A stretch of 15,056 nt of DNA from CBDDRG01 sp965232975 (GCA_965232975.1 CBDDRG010000144.1:1-15056), one strand, 5' to 3'. Positions 5,652 to 13,976 are shown, counted from the stretch's first letter. Numbers and translations are program-made. The notes: generated by a model from the sequence alone, not told the origin.

Positions 5652-8600
5652 ATGGCCCATAAAATCCCAAAAACCCAAAGCAACCACCTGACTTTGGCCG
5701 AGTTTCCGCGTGCCCCGCTGGCAGCGGCGATCCGCCAGACGCTCGTCGTCTCAGTCGTCACCATCGCCCTGACCGGCACCGGACAGGCATTCGCGGCACC
5801 GACCTGTACCCAACTAGGTGCCAGTGTCACCTGCGTCGGTGACGGGGCTCTCGCCAACAACCCCGATTTTCCCACGGGCATCGCCATGCTAGTAGATGAC
5901 CTTAGTCTGGTAGTTGGCTCCGCCGCGACGCTCGGCACCGTAGACGTCACCACCGTCGAAAACTTCGGTGTGGGGGTGTCTGCGGGACAGGATTCACTTG
6001 TCGATGGATATTCCGGATCCGTGACGGTGACCAGCTACGCGGACATAGTCGCTAAAGCGGATGCGGTCCGCACGGTTGCGGGCATCAGAGCCGGTTCGCA
6101 GCAAGACGATGTCGCCGTCGACAGCAGAGGAGCGATAACCTCGATAGCCAATGGTTATGGCTACGCAGCGGCTACAGGTATCGGCGCTTCCATCTTCTCC
6201 TTCTCTGACAAGAGCGAAGGCAACCTGACGGTAGCCCACAGTGGCACGTTGAGCGTGGCCGCCGCGACCGATGGATTTGCCAGCGCATACGGTATCCAAG
6301 CCGACAATGGTAGTTATCGCAGCTCCGGCGATGTCAGCGTGGACAACAGCGGCATGGTAAGCACCACCGCCGAAGGATACTCCGCCACGGTCGACGGCAT
6401 CCTTGCGGTCGGTCGCCGCGGCGATGTGACGGTAGACAACAGCGGCACGTTGAACGCCGCAGCGGCGGCACAGAGCTTCGCCCAAGCGAATGGAATTGAT
6501 GCCTTCAACCGGGTCTATAGCGGCGATGGCGACTATGGCGAGGTCACAGTGGTAAACAACAGCACGGTGAGCGCAACCGCCACCGCCGTGGGGATTTCCG
6601 CCGCAGCCGGCGGCATCCGTGCAGTCAATCGTAATGGCACTGCGATGGTGAACAACAGCGGCGCGGTGAGCGCTGTCGCCACCGCCGGCAACTTCGCGAG
6701 TGCGAATGGCATCTATGCCGCCAATCGTGGCTCGCGCAGCTATGGCGATGTGACGGTGGACAACAGCGGCTCGATCAGCGCCACCGCCACGACCACCATT
6801 TATCGCTCTGGAGCCTTTGCCCGGGGTATCGGTGCTGTCAAAGAAGACGGCGCCATGAATGTAGCCAACAGCGGCACGGTAAGCGCCACTGCCATCGCCG
6901 AGAACTCCGCGAAAGCGTACGGCATCGATGTCATAGGCGGCTTTGGCATCTTCGGCGGCTCCAGTAGCCATGGTGATGTGATGGTGGACAACAGCGGCGC
7001 AGTAACTGTCGTGGCCACGGCGGCGGCCGCCGAGGCCTTCTTCCTTTATGGTGCCTATGCCCAGGGTATTCGTGCCACCAATGGCCACGGCGCTGTAACC
7101 GTGGCCAACAGCGGTTCCGTTAGCGCTACCGCCACCGCCGTAGCCGAGAACTCTGCCCGGGCGTACGGCATTGCTGCCTACAGCCGTAGTTACGATAGCT
7201 ATGGCGTTCTGCTGGTGGACAACAGCGGCTCGGTGAGCGCCACCGCCACGGCCGAGGGGTTCGTCGCCACGGTAGAGGGTATCCGCGCGGGGGTTAGCAA
7301 CGGCGCTCTGACAGTACACAACAGCGGCGCGGTAAGCGCGGAAGCTGTGGCTGATGGCTTGGCCACGGCGAATGGCATCAATGCCTTCGGCGGTTATAGC
7401 AGTTATGGAGATGTAGTGGTGGACAACAGCGACGGGGTCAGCGCTACGGCCTACTCTGCCGTTGACGCCTTTGCTGATGGTATCCAGGTGGTCAATCGCC
7501 ACGGCAATGCGACGGTGGACAATAGCGGCGCGGTGAGCGCCGCGGCTGTGGCTCAGGTGTCTGCCGAGGCGAACGGGATCTATGCTTCCAACACCTCCGG
7601 CGCTGTCACGCTGGACAACAGCGGCGCGGTGCGCACTGCAGCAGTGGCTGCCGCCATCGCCAGGGCGACCGGTATGTACGTCTCCAGTAGCGGCGATGTC
7701 ACGGTGAACAATGGCGGCGCGGTCAGCGCCACGGCCAAGGCCACGGCTCCGGCCACGGCCTATTTCTTCCCTCTCGCCTATGTCGATGGCATCCATGCTG
7801 TCGTTCAAGGAGGCGATGTGACGGTAGCTAACAGCGGCACAGTGAGCGCTTCGACCGTGGCCGAGAACTTCGTTTGGGCGAACGGCATCTATGCCTTCCG
7901 GAGTGGCTATCGCAGCTCTGGTGATGTCACAGTGGACAACAGCGGTGCGGTGAGCGCGACCGCCGAGGGGTACAACGTCACGATCAACGGAATCCATGCC
8001 GTCAATCGCTACGGCGATGTAACGGTAGCCAACAGCGGCACGGTGAGCAGTACTGCCGCTGCGGAGAGCGCCATCCGCAGCGCAAACGGCATCTATGCAG
8101 CCACTAGTGGCTATGGCAGCTTTGGCTATGACAGCTTTGGCGATGTCACGGTCGACAACAGCGGCACAGTGAGCGCCACGGCCACGACCGAAGGGTTCTA
8201 CGCCAAGGTTAACGGTATCAGCGCTGTCAATCGCCACGGCGATGTGGCGGTAGCCAACAGCGGCACGGTGAGCGCCACCGCAGTGGCTGATAGCATCGCC
8301 AGCGCCAACGGCATCCATGTCGCCAATCGTGGCTATCGCAGCTATGGCGACGTAATGGTGGACGACAGTGGCACGGTGAGCGTCACCGCCGACGGATACT
8401 ACGCCACAGTCAACGGCATCCTCGCCATCGATGCTCTGGGCGATGTGGCGGTAGTCCACCGCGGCGCGGTGAGCGCCGTCGCTGTGGGCGAAGGCTTCGC
8501 CAGCGCGTATGGCATTCGTACTATTAATCGAAACGGCGACGCGACGGTAGATAACAGTGGCGCGGTCAGGGCCAGCGCCAGCGTCCACATCGTCGCTGGC

Positions 8601-11411
8601 ACCCCCGACATCACCACCAGGGCCTTTGGCGTCCATGTGGATTATGGCGTTGCAGTGAACCTTGCCAACAGTGGCGACATAACGGCCTCCGCTATCAGCA
8701 GTAGTGGCGACGTCGAGACAGCCGGGATCCACGCTGCCACCACCGATACAAGCGGCTTTATCGGGATTACCAACAACGGCGCGGTGGGCGCAAGCGCGAG
8801 CGCCGCGGCGGGTTCTGCCCACAGCTATGGCATCGATGCAGGCATTGACGCATACGGTTACAGCGCCGACACCGGGGGTAGCATCACCGTCAACAACGCA
8901 GCCACAGGCGCCATTACCACGAGCGCCAGCGCCTATACCGACGGCTTCGTTTACGGCATTCGCGCAGCCACCACGGCCGCCAACGGCAATGTCACCATCG
9001 GCAACTCCGGCGCACTGACGGCCGCCGCAACCAGTACTGGCGATGACGCCTACGCCACAGGTATCGACGCCACCGCCCTGGGGGAATTTGGCGACCTGGC
9101 GATTTACAGCGGGGGCGCCACCACCGCAACCGCGACCGCCGACGACGACGCCCATGCCGAGGGTATCCATGCCGAGGCGGGCAACGGTGCGCGGGTGGTC
9201 AACAGCGGCGCGCTGGACGCCGCTGCCAGCAGCGACGATGACCGCGGCTTTGCGCGCGGCATTGGCGCCTACGCCACTACCGGCGACGTGTTGGTGTCCA
9301 ACACGCTGGCGGGTACGGTGGCGGTCAAGGCCACCGGCCCCGACGGCACCGACGCCGTCGGCATCCGCGCCCAGGGCGCGGTGAACGCACGGGGGGCCAA
9401 CACCGGCGCCATCCAGGTCGCCGCCACCAGCGACGACGGCCCGAGCGCTGCGCTGGGCATCGATGCGCAGGGCGACACCGGGGCTGTGCTGGTAACCAAT
9501 ATGCTCACCGGCACTATCGATGTCAGCGCGCTGGCCTCTGGTGACGCTCATGCCACGGGTATCACTGCCGCCACCGGTGGCGGTGAGGGCGCTGCCCTGG
9601 ATTTCGCCAACGACAGCACCATCACCGTGACCGCTACGGCCGGAGCTGGCGCTGCCGGCCACGCCTTGGGCGTTGAGCTGGCCGCCCGCCAGGTTGGCAT
9701 GGTCAACACCGGCGACATCATCGCGACCGCCGCCGCGGGGCCTGGCGGCAGCAGCCTGGCCGCCGCCCTGGCCATCCACGCCACCGACACCAGCACATTG
9801 CTCAACACCGGCACCATCAGTGCCCAATACGCCGTAATGTCCGATGGCACCAGTGCGGATTACCTCCGCAACGAAGGCACGCTCAACGGTGCTGTCGCGC
9901 TGGGCGCCGGCGACGACCGCCTGGTCAATGTGTCCAGCGACACCTGGAACGCGACCGGGGTTTCCAGCTTTGGCGATGGCGACGACAGCCTCCTCAATGC
10001 CGCCAGCGGCCATCTCGCGATGACCAATGCCACCATCGATATGGGCTCGTTCACCAGCACCGGCAATGTCTTTGTCAACGCCGGCCTGATCAACGTAACG
10101 GGCGGCAACCACATCAATATGGGCGCCGGCAATCCCAACCCCTTCACCAATACCGGCACTATCAACTTTGTCGATGGCGACACCGGCGACAGCCTGAGCC
10201 TGGTCGGCAATTTCAGCGGCACGGGCACGGCCGCCTTCGATGTGGATACCCAGACCCAGACTGCCGACAAGCTGGTCATCCAGGGCGATGTGGTCGGGGG
10301 TCAGACCACCGTCGATGTGGTGCTGGCGGGCGAGCCCAAAGCCCTCCACACCAGCGTCGAGCTGGTCAATGTCAGTGGCACCGCCTCGCCCGATGCCTTT
10401 GTCCCCGGCACCCTGAGCGGCATTGCGGATTCCTTCCTCGCCTTCGACTACACGCTGTTCCCGAACCCCAGCGACGCCGGCGTCTCCCTCGGCATCGATA
10501 TCGCGGGCCTGAGCGCCAGCGGTGCCCTGCTCACCTCGGTATCACCGGCGGTGCAGAACCTCTGGCACACCGCCGTCGGCAACCTGTACCAGCGCGAAGG
10601 CGCGGCTCGCGACCAGTTTGCCGAACCCCTGGGGGTGTGGGTGCGCGGCTTTGGCAGCGACGGCACCCTGTCGCCCGCCGGCGCCCAGGCCAATGCCGAC
10701 TTCGATCAGGAGAACCAAGGCTTTGAAGCCGGCTTCGAGTTTGCGCCCCGGTCCGACCTACGCATCGGGTTGCTCGCCGGCCAGGCCAAGGCCAAGATCG
10801 ATCTGGACGCGAGCACCGGGCGCGCCGACATCGACGGCGACACCTTTGGCGCCTACCTGACCTGGCGCGCGTGGAATGGCGCCTACGCCGATCTCAGCTA
10901 TCGCTGGATGAACATCGACGCCGACACCCACAGTTCGATTGGCAGCTTCAGCCTGGACGGCGATGCCGACGGCTGGTCGTTCGAGGCCGGCTACCCGATC
11001 CGGCTGCCCGACGGCATGATCGTCGAACCCCAGTTTCAGTTCTCCGCACTTGAAGTTGAGCTCGACGATGTCAGCAACAGCCTCGGCACCATCGAGCTGG
11101 AGGACGGCGACTCCCAGGTCGTGCGCGCGGGTGCCCAGATTCGCAAGACCTATGCGGTTGCCGAGGGCGTCACGCTAACCCCCAGTTGGTCAGTCAATGC
11201 CGTCACCGAGCTGGAGGGAAAGAACGACTTCCGGGTCAACGGCATCTATCGCGACAAGACCGATCTGGGCGGCACCAGCCTGCTCGCCGAAGGCGGGCTG
11301 AACGTCAAGCTGGGCACCAAGGTCGAGGTGTTCGGCGGCATGAACTACCAGGATGGCGCGGCCTTCGACAGCGTCGTCGGCGGCCAGGTCGGGGTCAGGG
11401 GGCGGTGGTAG
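5652..11411 (+). CDS. Giant autotransporter (type Va) with highly repetitive passenger
   Basis: Secreted surface protein of 1919 residues, probably an adhesin or biofilm factor. The start ATG has AGGAG (5640-5644) 7 nt upstream. Residues 1-48 form a long signal peptide with a polar N-extension and the hydrophobic segment TLVVSVVTIALTGTGQAFA; cleavage is expected after A48. Residues about 200-965 carry repeats of the type GDVTVDNSGTVSATA followed by an (A)NGI segment, in two alternating forms. Residues about 965-1390 hold more diverged copies. Then comes a beta-helix part with GAGDDRLVN and GDGDDSLLN. From about residue 1650 (LYQREGAARDQF, GVWVRGFGSDG) to the end is the autotransporter barrel, finishing with alternating strands and terminal RW, as expected for BAM-dependent insertion. 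Two cysteines (52 and 61) follow the cleavage site. It is apparently monocistronic. Confidence 0.92.
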   Translation: MAHKIPKTQSNHLTLAEFPRAPLAAAIRQTLVVSVVTIALTGTGQAFAAPTCTQLGASVTCVGDGALANNPDFPTGIAMLVDDLSLVVGSAATLGTVDVTTVENFGVGVSAGQDSLVDGYSGSVTVTSYADIVAKADAVRTVAGIRAGSQQDDVAVDSRGAITSIANGYGYAAATGIGASIFSFSDKSEGNLTVAHSGTLSVAAATDGFASAYGIQADNGSYRSSGDVSVDNSGMVSTTAEGYSATVDGILAVGRRGDVTVDNSGTLNAAAAAQSFAQANGIDAFNRVYSGDGDYGEVTVVNNSTVSATATAVGISAAAGGIRAVNRNGTAMVNNSGAVSAVATAGNFASANGIYAANRGSRSYGDVTVDNSGSISATATTTIYRSGAFARGIGAVKEDGAMNVANSGTVSATAIAENSAKAYGIDVIGGFGIFGGSSSHGDVMVDNSGAVTVVATAAAAEAFFLYGAYAQGIRATNGHGAVTVANSGSVSATATAVAENSARAYGIAAYSRSYDSYGVLLVDNSGSVSATATAEGFVATVEGIRAGVSNGALTVHNSGAVSAEAVADGLATANGINAFGGYSSYGDVVVDNSDGVSATAYSAVDAFADGIQVVNRHGNATVDNSGAVSAAAVAQVSAEANGIYASNTSGAVTLDNSGAVRTAAVAAAIARATGMYVSSSGDVTVNNGGAVSATAKATAPATAYFFPLAYVDGIHAVVQGGDVTVANSGTVSASTVAENFVWANGIYAFRSGYRSSGDVTVDNSGAVSATAEGYNVTINGIHAVNRYGDVTVANSGTVSSTAAAESAIRSANGIYAATSGYGSFGYDSFGDVTVDNSGTVSATATTEGFYAKVNGISAVNRHGDVAVANSGTVSATAVADSIASANGIHVANRGYRSYGDVMVDDSGTVSVTADGYYATVNGILAIDALGDVAVVHRGAVSAVAVGEGFASAYGIRTINRNGDATVDNSGAVRASASVHIVAGTPDITTRAFGVHVDYGVAVNLANSGDITASAISSSGDVETAGIHAATTDTSGFIGITNNGAVGASASAAAGSAHSYGIDAGIDAYGYSADTGGSITVNNAATGAITTSASAYTDGFVYGIRAATTAANGNVTIGNSGALTAAATSTGDDAYATGIDATALGEFGDLAIYSGGATTATATADDDAHAEGIHAEAGNGARVVNSGALDAAASSDDDRGFARGIGAYATTGDVLVSNTLAGTVAVKATGPDGTDAVGIRAQGAVNARGANTGAIQVAATSDDGPSAALGIDAQGDTGAVLVTNMLTGTIDVSALASGDAHATGITAATGGGEGAALDFANDSTITVTATAGAGAAGHALGVELAARQVGMVNTGDIIATAAAGPGGSSLAAALAIHATDTSTLLNTGTISAQYAVMSDGTSADYLRNEGTLNGAVALGAGDDRLVNVSSDTWNATGVSSFGDGDDSLLNAASGHLAMTNATIDMGSFTSTGNVFVNAGLINVTGGNHINMGAGNPNPFTNTGTINFVDGDTGDSLSLVGNFSGTGTAAFDVDTQTQTADKLVIQGDVVGGQTTVDVVLAGEPKALHTSVELVNVSGTASPDAFVPGTLSGIADSFLAFDYTLFPNPSDAGVSLGIDIAGLSASGALLTSVSPAVQNLWHTAVGNLYQREGAARDQFAEPLGVWVRGFGSDGTLSPAGAQANADFDQENQGFEAGFEFAPRSDLRIGLLAGQAKAKIDLDASTGRADIDGDTFGAYLTWRAWNGAYADLSYRWMNIDADTHSSIGSFSLDGDADGWSFEAGYPIRLPDGMIVEPQFQFSALEVELDDVSNSLGTIELEDGDSQVVRAGAQIRKTYAVAEGVTLTPSWSVNAVTELEGKNDFRVNGIYRDKTDLGGTSLLAEGGLNVKLGTKVEVFGGMNYQDGAAFDSVVGGQVGVRGRW
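6300..8540 (+). repeat. Two-unit (A/B) higher-order repeat array in the passenger
   Basis: About ten tandem A+B pairs, each pair about 65-80 residues. Unit A tends to read NRGYRSYGDVTVDNSG then a spacer ending TVNGI. Unit B tends to read AVNRHGDVTVANSGTVSATA then a spacer ending (S)ANGI. A units have a Tyr/Ser-rich linker and mostly VDNSG; B units have a short NRxG linker and more often VANSG. The A/B difference is kept from pair to pair, so the array grew by duplication of pairs. A DNA stretch of about 26 bp within B units recurs identically near 8020 and 8250, which points to recent duplication or gene conversion. Confidence 0.85.
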
Positions 11412-11466
11412 CGCAGTAACCGCGCGCGCCAAACGCCAACCGATCGCCGCTTGGTGGTCCCACCCC

Positions 11467-11490
11467 CGTGCCGCCAGCGCTGGCGGCACG
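11467..11490. terminator. Perfect 24-bp palindrome downstream of the autotransporter
   Basis: The half-site CGTGCCGCCAGC is followed directly by its exact reverse complement, giving a 12-bp stem with no spare loop. It starts 56 nt after the autotransporter stop. There is no T run on either side, so it is not a classical intrinsic terminator. It may still act as an mRNA 3'-end barrier, or it may be a protein-binding site. Confidence 0.35.
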
Positions 11491-11509
11491 ATGGTAGAGC
11501 AGGAAAACA

Positions 11510-11537
11510 GGGGGAACAGGGGAAAACAGGGGGAGGG
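11510..11537 (+). other. G-quadruplex-capable tract
   Basis: Four G runs (5, 4, 5 and 3 Gs) are separated by loops AACA, AAAACA and A, which satisfies the usual G3+N1-7 pattern. The tract leads directly into the RAYT-type element that starts at 11551, and is part of an A/G-rich stretch with repeated ACAGGGG words. Confidence 0.55.
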
Positions 11538-11550
11538 AAACAGCGTAATA

Positions 11551-11745
11551 GGGGACAGACCACGGTTTTTCGTTATGCCCCACGACTCGCTATTAGACCA
11601 GTCGCTCTCCATGCCCCGCCGCGCTCGGCGCACGCTGGGAAGACCTGCGACCCCCGGGACATCCGGACGGCCACGGCAAAGGTCAGAGCTGGACTCCCGA
11701 GTGTTGTTCGACGAACCCGAACCCGTGAAACCGTGGTCTGTCCCC
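11551..11745. mobile_element. RAYT/REP-like deletion element with perfect 18-bp inverted ends
   Basis: GGGGACAGACCACGGTTT (11551-11568) is the exact reverse complement of the 18 bases at 11728-11745, so the element spans 195 bp. The words 'GACAGACCACGG' and their complement are, to my knowledge, a frequent flank of REP-associated tyrosine transposase genes in proteobacteria. Inside, ATG at 11611 opens a frame beginning MPRRARRTLGRP and ending LFDEPEPVKPWSVPC. The first residues resemble the start of such transposases, and the rest resembles a transposase tail without its catalytic core. It therefore looks like an internally deleted, non-autonomous copy. The identification rests on recalled word similarity; the inverted repeat itself is directly visible. 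Confidence 0.6.
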
Positions 11746-11779
11746 TGTTCCTCCGTGGTCCGTCCCCATTTTACGTTCT

Positions 11780-11845
11780 AAGGAAATCAATCGAGTCTGA
11801 CCCCATTGATTCAAGGAAATCAATCGAGTCCGACTCCATTGACTC
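11780..11845. repeat. Two tandem 33-bp imperfect-hairpin units
   Basis: Two adjacent 33-bp copies (11780-11812 and 11813-11845) differ at only three positions. Each has the form AATCAATCGAGTC, one base, then a near-complementary arm (11 of 13 positions pair), so each can fold as a hairpin. The word AATCAATCGAGTC with CCCCATTGATT resembles short palindromes often seen beside RAYT genes. The copies sit 12 bp from the stop codon of the convergent DUF262 gene and could shield its 3' end. Confidence 0.8.
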
Positions 11846-11856
11846 ACGCCACGCGA

Positions 11857-13446
11857 CTACTTTGTTAGAGCATTTGCAGCATCGGCTAGGGCTTGAGCGC
11901 GCTTATCAACGAAATCATCATAAGAAAGATCGAGTCCATCAGACGGTATCAGGTTTGACCTGAGTATTTCGTCGTATTGCTCGGCGGGAATTGAACCCTT
12001 ATACGCCTTTGGCGCCTTGTCCTGAATCGATCTATTGTCGGTCTGTGAGAGAAAAGAAAAGTTCGCAAGCATAAATCTCCGAGCTCGCTGATCGACTTTT
12101 GCAGCAATAAGATGGTTGTTAGGGAAGATATGATGAAACTCTGTTCGATTACATGAGGTAAGTACTTCGTCCAATCCAACTGATGCACCAGACATGAAGG
12201 ACTTCGGTTTTGCTTGAGCTAGAAGCAAGACAAAAATTTTGGTGTTGACAGACGTGAGCAAGAAAGAATTCTCCTTAAAGAATTCGGGGGGCACCGTCGT
12301 CGATCTCTTCTGAAGCTCGGCAACATCACTTTTCACAAGGTTGTCGAACGCTTGGATGTCCTGAGAAATGGCGGTGTCGACGCTGCTGGAGTAGCGTCTA
12401 GAGAAGCAACTTGTCCAGAACCAGCGCACGAGAGCGGATCTCTGCGTGGCATTGGGGTGAAAGCCAGCTGTCTTATCAGTTGCGAAGCAACGAGACAGCG
12501 GAATAAGCATTGAACGATAGGGCATGATTTTCAGCGATTTGACGCCGCAATCATTTCTAAGGAACTCGATCGCCCCCAAGACGCCGTTCCGGAAGCTAGG
12601 GAACTGATCGCGAACTTCAGATCCCTTTAAGTCGATGATGCTCTTTGCCGAGGAGTCGCCCTTCAGTACAGCCGCGCAGCATTTCAACAGCAGGTCAGGA
12701 TCATCTTTGACATCACTGAACCCAAAGGAGTCGAGTTCTGCGGCCAGTTCGTCAAATTTAGCGCGGAGATCGAAGTCACCACTCCAAGTCCAGGCTGATA
12801 GGAGCTGGTACGTGTCTAACGGAACACCGCCACGATTGATGCGCTCAAAGATCAGAGCAATTTTTGAGTGATCTTCTGTCTCTACCGTTTCCACCGGAAT
12901 CACGGCTTCTGTGAACTGCGCGTGCAAGTAGTCCAACTTGTTCTGTTTTTCTGGATCGGTGATGCTCCTGCTGAGTCTTCCAAATTCAGTCACATTGAAT
13001 AGCGCGCGCAGCGGGAAGTGATCGGCTGTCACTTGAGCGGGCATGAGCGCTGCGAATTGCGAGTCTTGATCATCAGCGTTTGACGAAAGATCAAAATAGA
13101 TGTCAAGCCAGCTGACATCGCTCTTGGGGTTTGGTGTGAGTTCCGATTGAAATGTCGCGAATATTGAGGTGATCCGTTGTTGACCGTCGAGAACATATTC
13201 AATCGGGTACTCTTTCTTGGGGTCTGGGAGTGCATAAGGGCCGAGCTCACGGTCATGGAGAAGTTTCTCCTTTGTACGCCAAAACAGCACGGTGCCGATC
13301 GGGAATGACTTATAGATGCTGTCCATAAGGAACTGAACACGATCAGGTTCCCAGACGAACTCACGTTGGAAGGCCGGAATCCGAATCTCACCATCTGTGA
13401 CTCCCCGCCGCGTCAGGATAGTTGTCGTGTCAGCTGATTTTGTCAA
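11857..13446 (-). CDS. GmrSD-like DUF262 protein with C-terminal HNH-type motif
   Basis: Protein of 529 residues. The N-terminal DUF262 domain (ParB/Srx-like fold, NTP binding in characterised relatives) shows IRIPAFQREFVW at 21-32, SFPIGTVLFW at 47-56, the hallmark VLDGQQR at 85-91, and FERINRGGVPLDTYQLL. The C-terminal part has TEFHHIFPNNH (435-446) and NFSFLSQTDNRSI, the HHIFP...N pattern of DUF1524-like HNH nucleases. This is the GmrS+GmrD architecture in one chain. GmrSD relatives are modification-dependent (type IV) restriction enzymes, so a role against phage DNA is plausible but inferred. The only start in frame is TTG at 13446, right after TGA and without a clear ribosome-binding site; the IS next to it may have removed the native start. 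GC is clearly lower than in neighbours (bases 12061-12120 are 45% GC), suggesting transfer. Confidence 0.85.
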   Translation of the reverse strand: MTKSADTTTILTRRGVTDGEIRIPAFQREFVWEPDRVQFLMDSIYKSFPIGTVLFWRTKEKLLHDRELGPYALPDPKKEYPIEYVLDGQQRITSIFATFQSELTPNPKSDVSWLDIYFDLSSNADDQDSQFAALMPAQVTADHFPLRALFNVTEFGRLSRSITDPEKQNKLDYLHAQFTEAVIPVETVETEDHSKIALIFERINRGGVPLDTYQLLSAWTWSGDFDLRAKFDELAAELDSFGFSDVKDDPDLLLKCCAAVLKGDSSAKSIIDLKGSEVRDQFPSFRNGVLGAIEFLRNDCGVKSLKIMPYRSMLIPLSRCFATDKTAGFHPNATQRSALVRWFWTSCFSRRYSSSVDTAISQDIQAFDNLVKSDVAELQKRSTTVPPEFFKENSFLLTSVNTKIFVLLLAQAKPKSFMSGASVGLDEVLTSCNRTEFHHIFPNNHLIAAKVDQRARRFMLANFSFLSQTDNRSIQDKAPKAYKGSIPAEQYDEILRSNLIPSDGLDLSYDDFVDKRAQALADAANALTK

Positions 13447-13478
13447 AGCTCAGGTCGGCGGGCGGATGAGAGCACGGA

Positions 13479-13976
13479 GTGGGACGGTATTCAGTTGAAC
13501 GCAGGGAGTGGGTCGTGCGGCAGATGATGCCTCCGGGGAACCGAACGGTGTCGGAGCTGGCGGAGGAGACGGGCATTTCGACCATGACGCTCTATGCTTG
13601 GCGCAAGCGAGCCAGAGCAGCGGGTGCCGTGGTGCCAGGAGACGGGAAGAGCCCCGCAGGGTGGTCGAGCCAGGAGAAGTTCCGGGTGGTGCTGGAGAGC
13701 GCGGCCCTGAGCGAGGCGGAACTGGCGGAGTACTGCCGGCGCAAGGGCCTGTACGTCGAGCAGGTGCGCGAGTGGCGCGCCACCTGCGAGCAGGCGAACG
13801 CGACGGCACAAGAGCGCAGCCGCTCGGAGCGAGAGCAGTCGAAGGCCGCGCGCAAGCGCATTCGGGAGCTGGAGCGCGAGCGCAAACGAGACAAGGCGGC
13901 CTTGGCGGAGGCGGCAGCGCTGCTGGTGCTGCGAAAAAAAGCCGAGGCGATCTGGGGGAAGGACGAGGACGACTGA
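13479..13976 (+). CDS. IS3-family transposase OrfA
   Basis: DNA-binding subunit of 165 residues with a GTG start; GAGAG (13468-13472) lies just upstream. Two helix-turn-helix segments are visible: NRTVSELAEETGISTMTLYAWRKR region at about 20-45, and SSQEKFRVVLESAALSEAEL to VEQVREW at about 65-105. A basic, heptad-rich stretch follows (RSRSEREQSKAARKRIRELE, about 110-145), a likely coiled coil for multimerisation, as in other IS3 OrfA proteins. The frame ends at TGA 13974-13976. At CGA AAA AAA (13932-13940) ribosomes can slip -1 to make the OrfAB fusion of about 514 residues. OrfA alone normally regulates; OrfAB is the transposase. GC is high (bases 13741-13800 are 72%), unlike the adjacent DUF262 gene. 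Confidence 0.9.
   Translation: MGRYSVERREWVVRQMMPPGNRTVSELAEETGISTMTLYAWRKRARAAGAVVPGDGKSPAGWSSQEKFRVVLESAALSEAELAEYCRRKGLYVEQVREWRATCEQANATAQERSRSEREQSKAARKRIRELERERKRDKAALAEAAALLVLRKKAEAIWGKDEDD

Noticed and set aside
6300..8540. CRISPR-like array suggested by regular repeats.
   Set aside because: The repeats are coding, degenerate, variable in spacing and part of one uninterrupted reading frame with autotransporter ends.
9880..10010. RTX calcium-binding repeats (GAGDD, GDGDD).
   Set aside because: Only two isolated GDD words without the nonapeptide periodicity; such words are common in autotransporter stems.
5994..10349. A 1451-codon open frame antisense to the autotransporter.
   Set aside because: It is exactly codon-aligned with the real gene, so its stops would need Leu TTA/CTA or Ser TCA codons on the + strand. 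These are rare in a GC-rich, Leu-poor repeat, so the openness is a by-product. It has no signal, motif or ribosome-binding site of its own.
11353..11781. A 142-codon + strand frame after the autotransporter as a gene.
   Set aside because: It begins inside the autotransporter barrel and runs through the palindrome, G-rich tract and RAYT-like element; only the segment from 11611 has any meaning, as a transposase relic.
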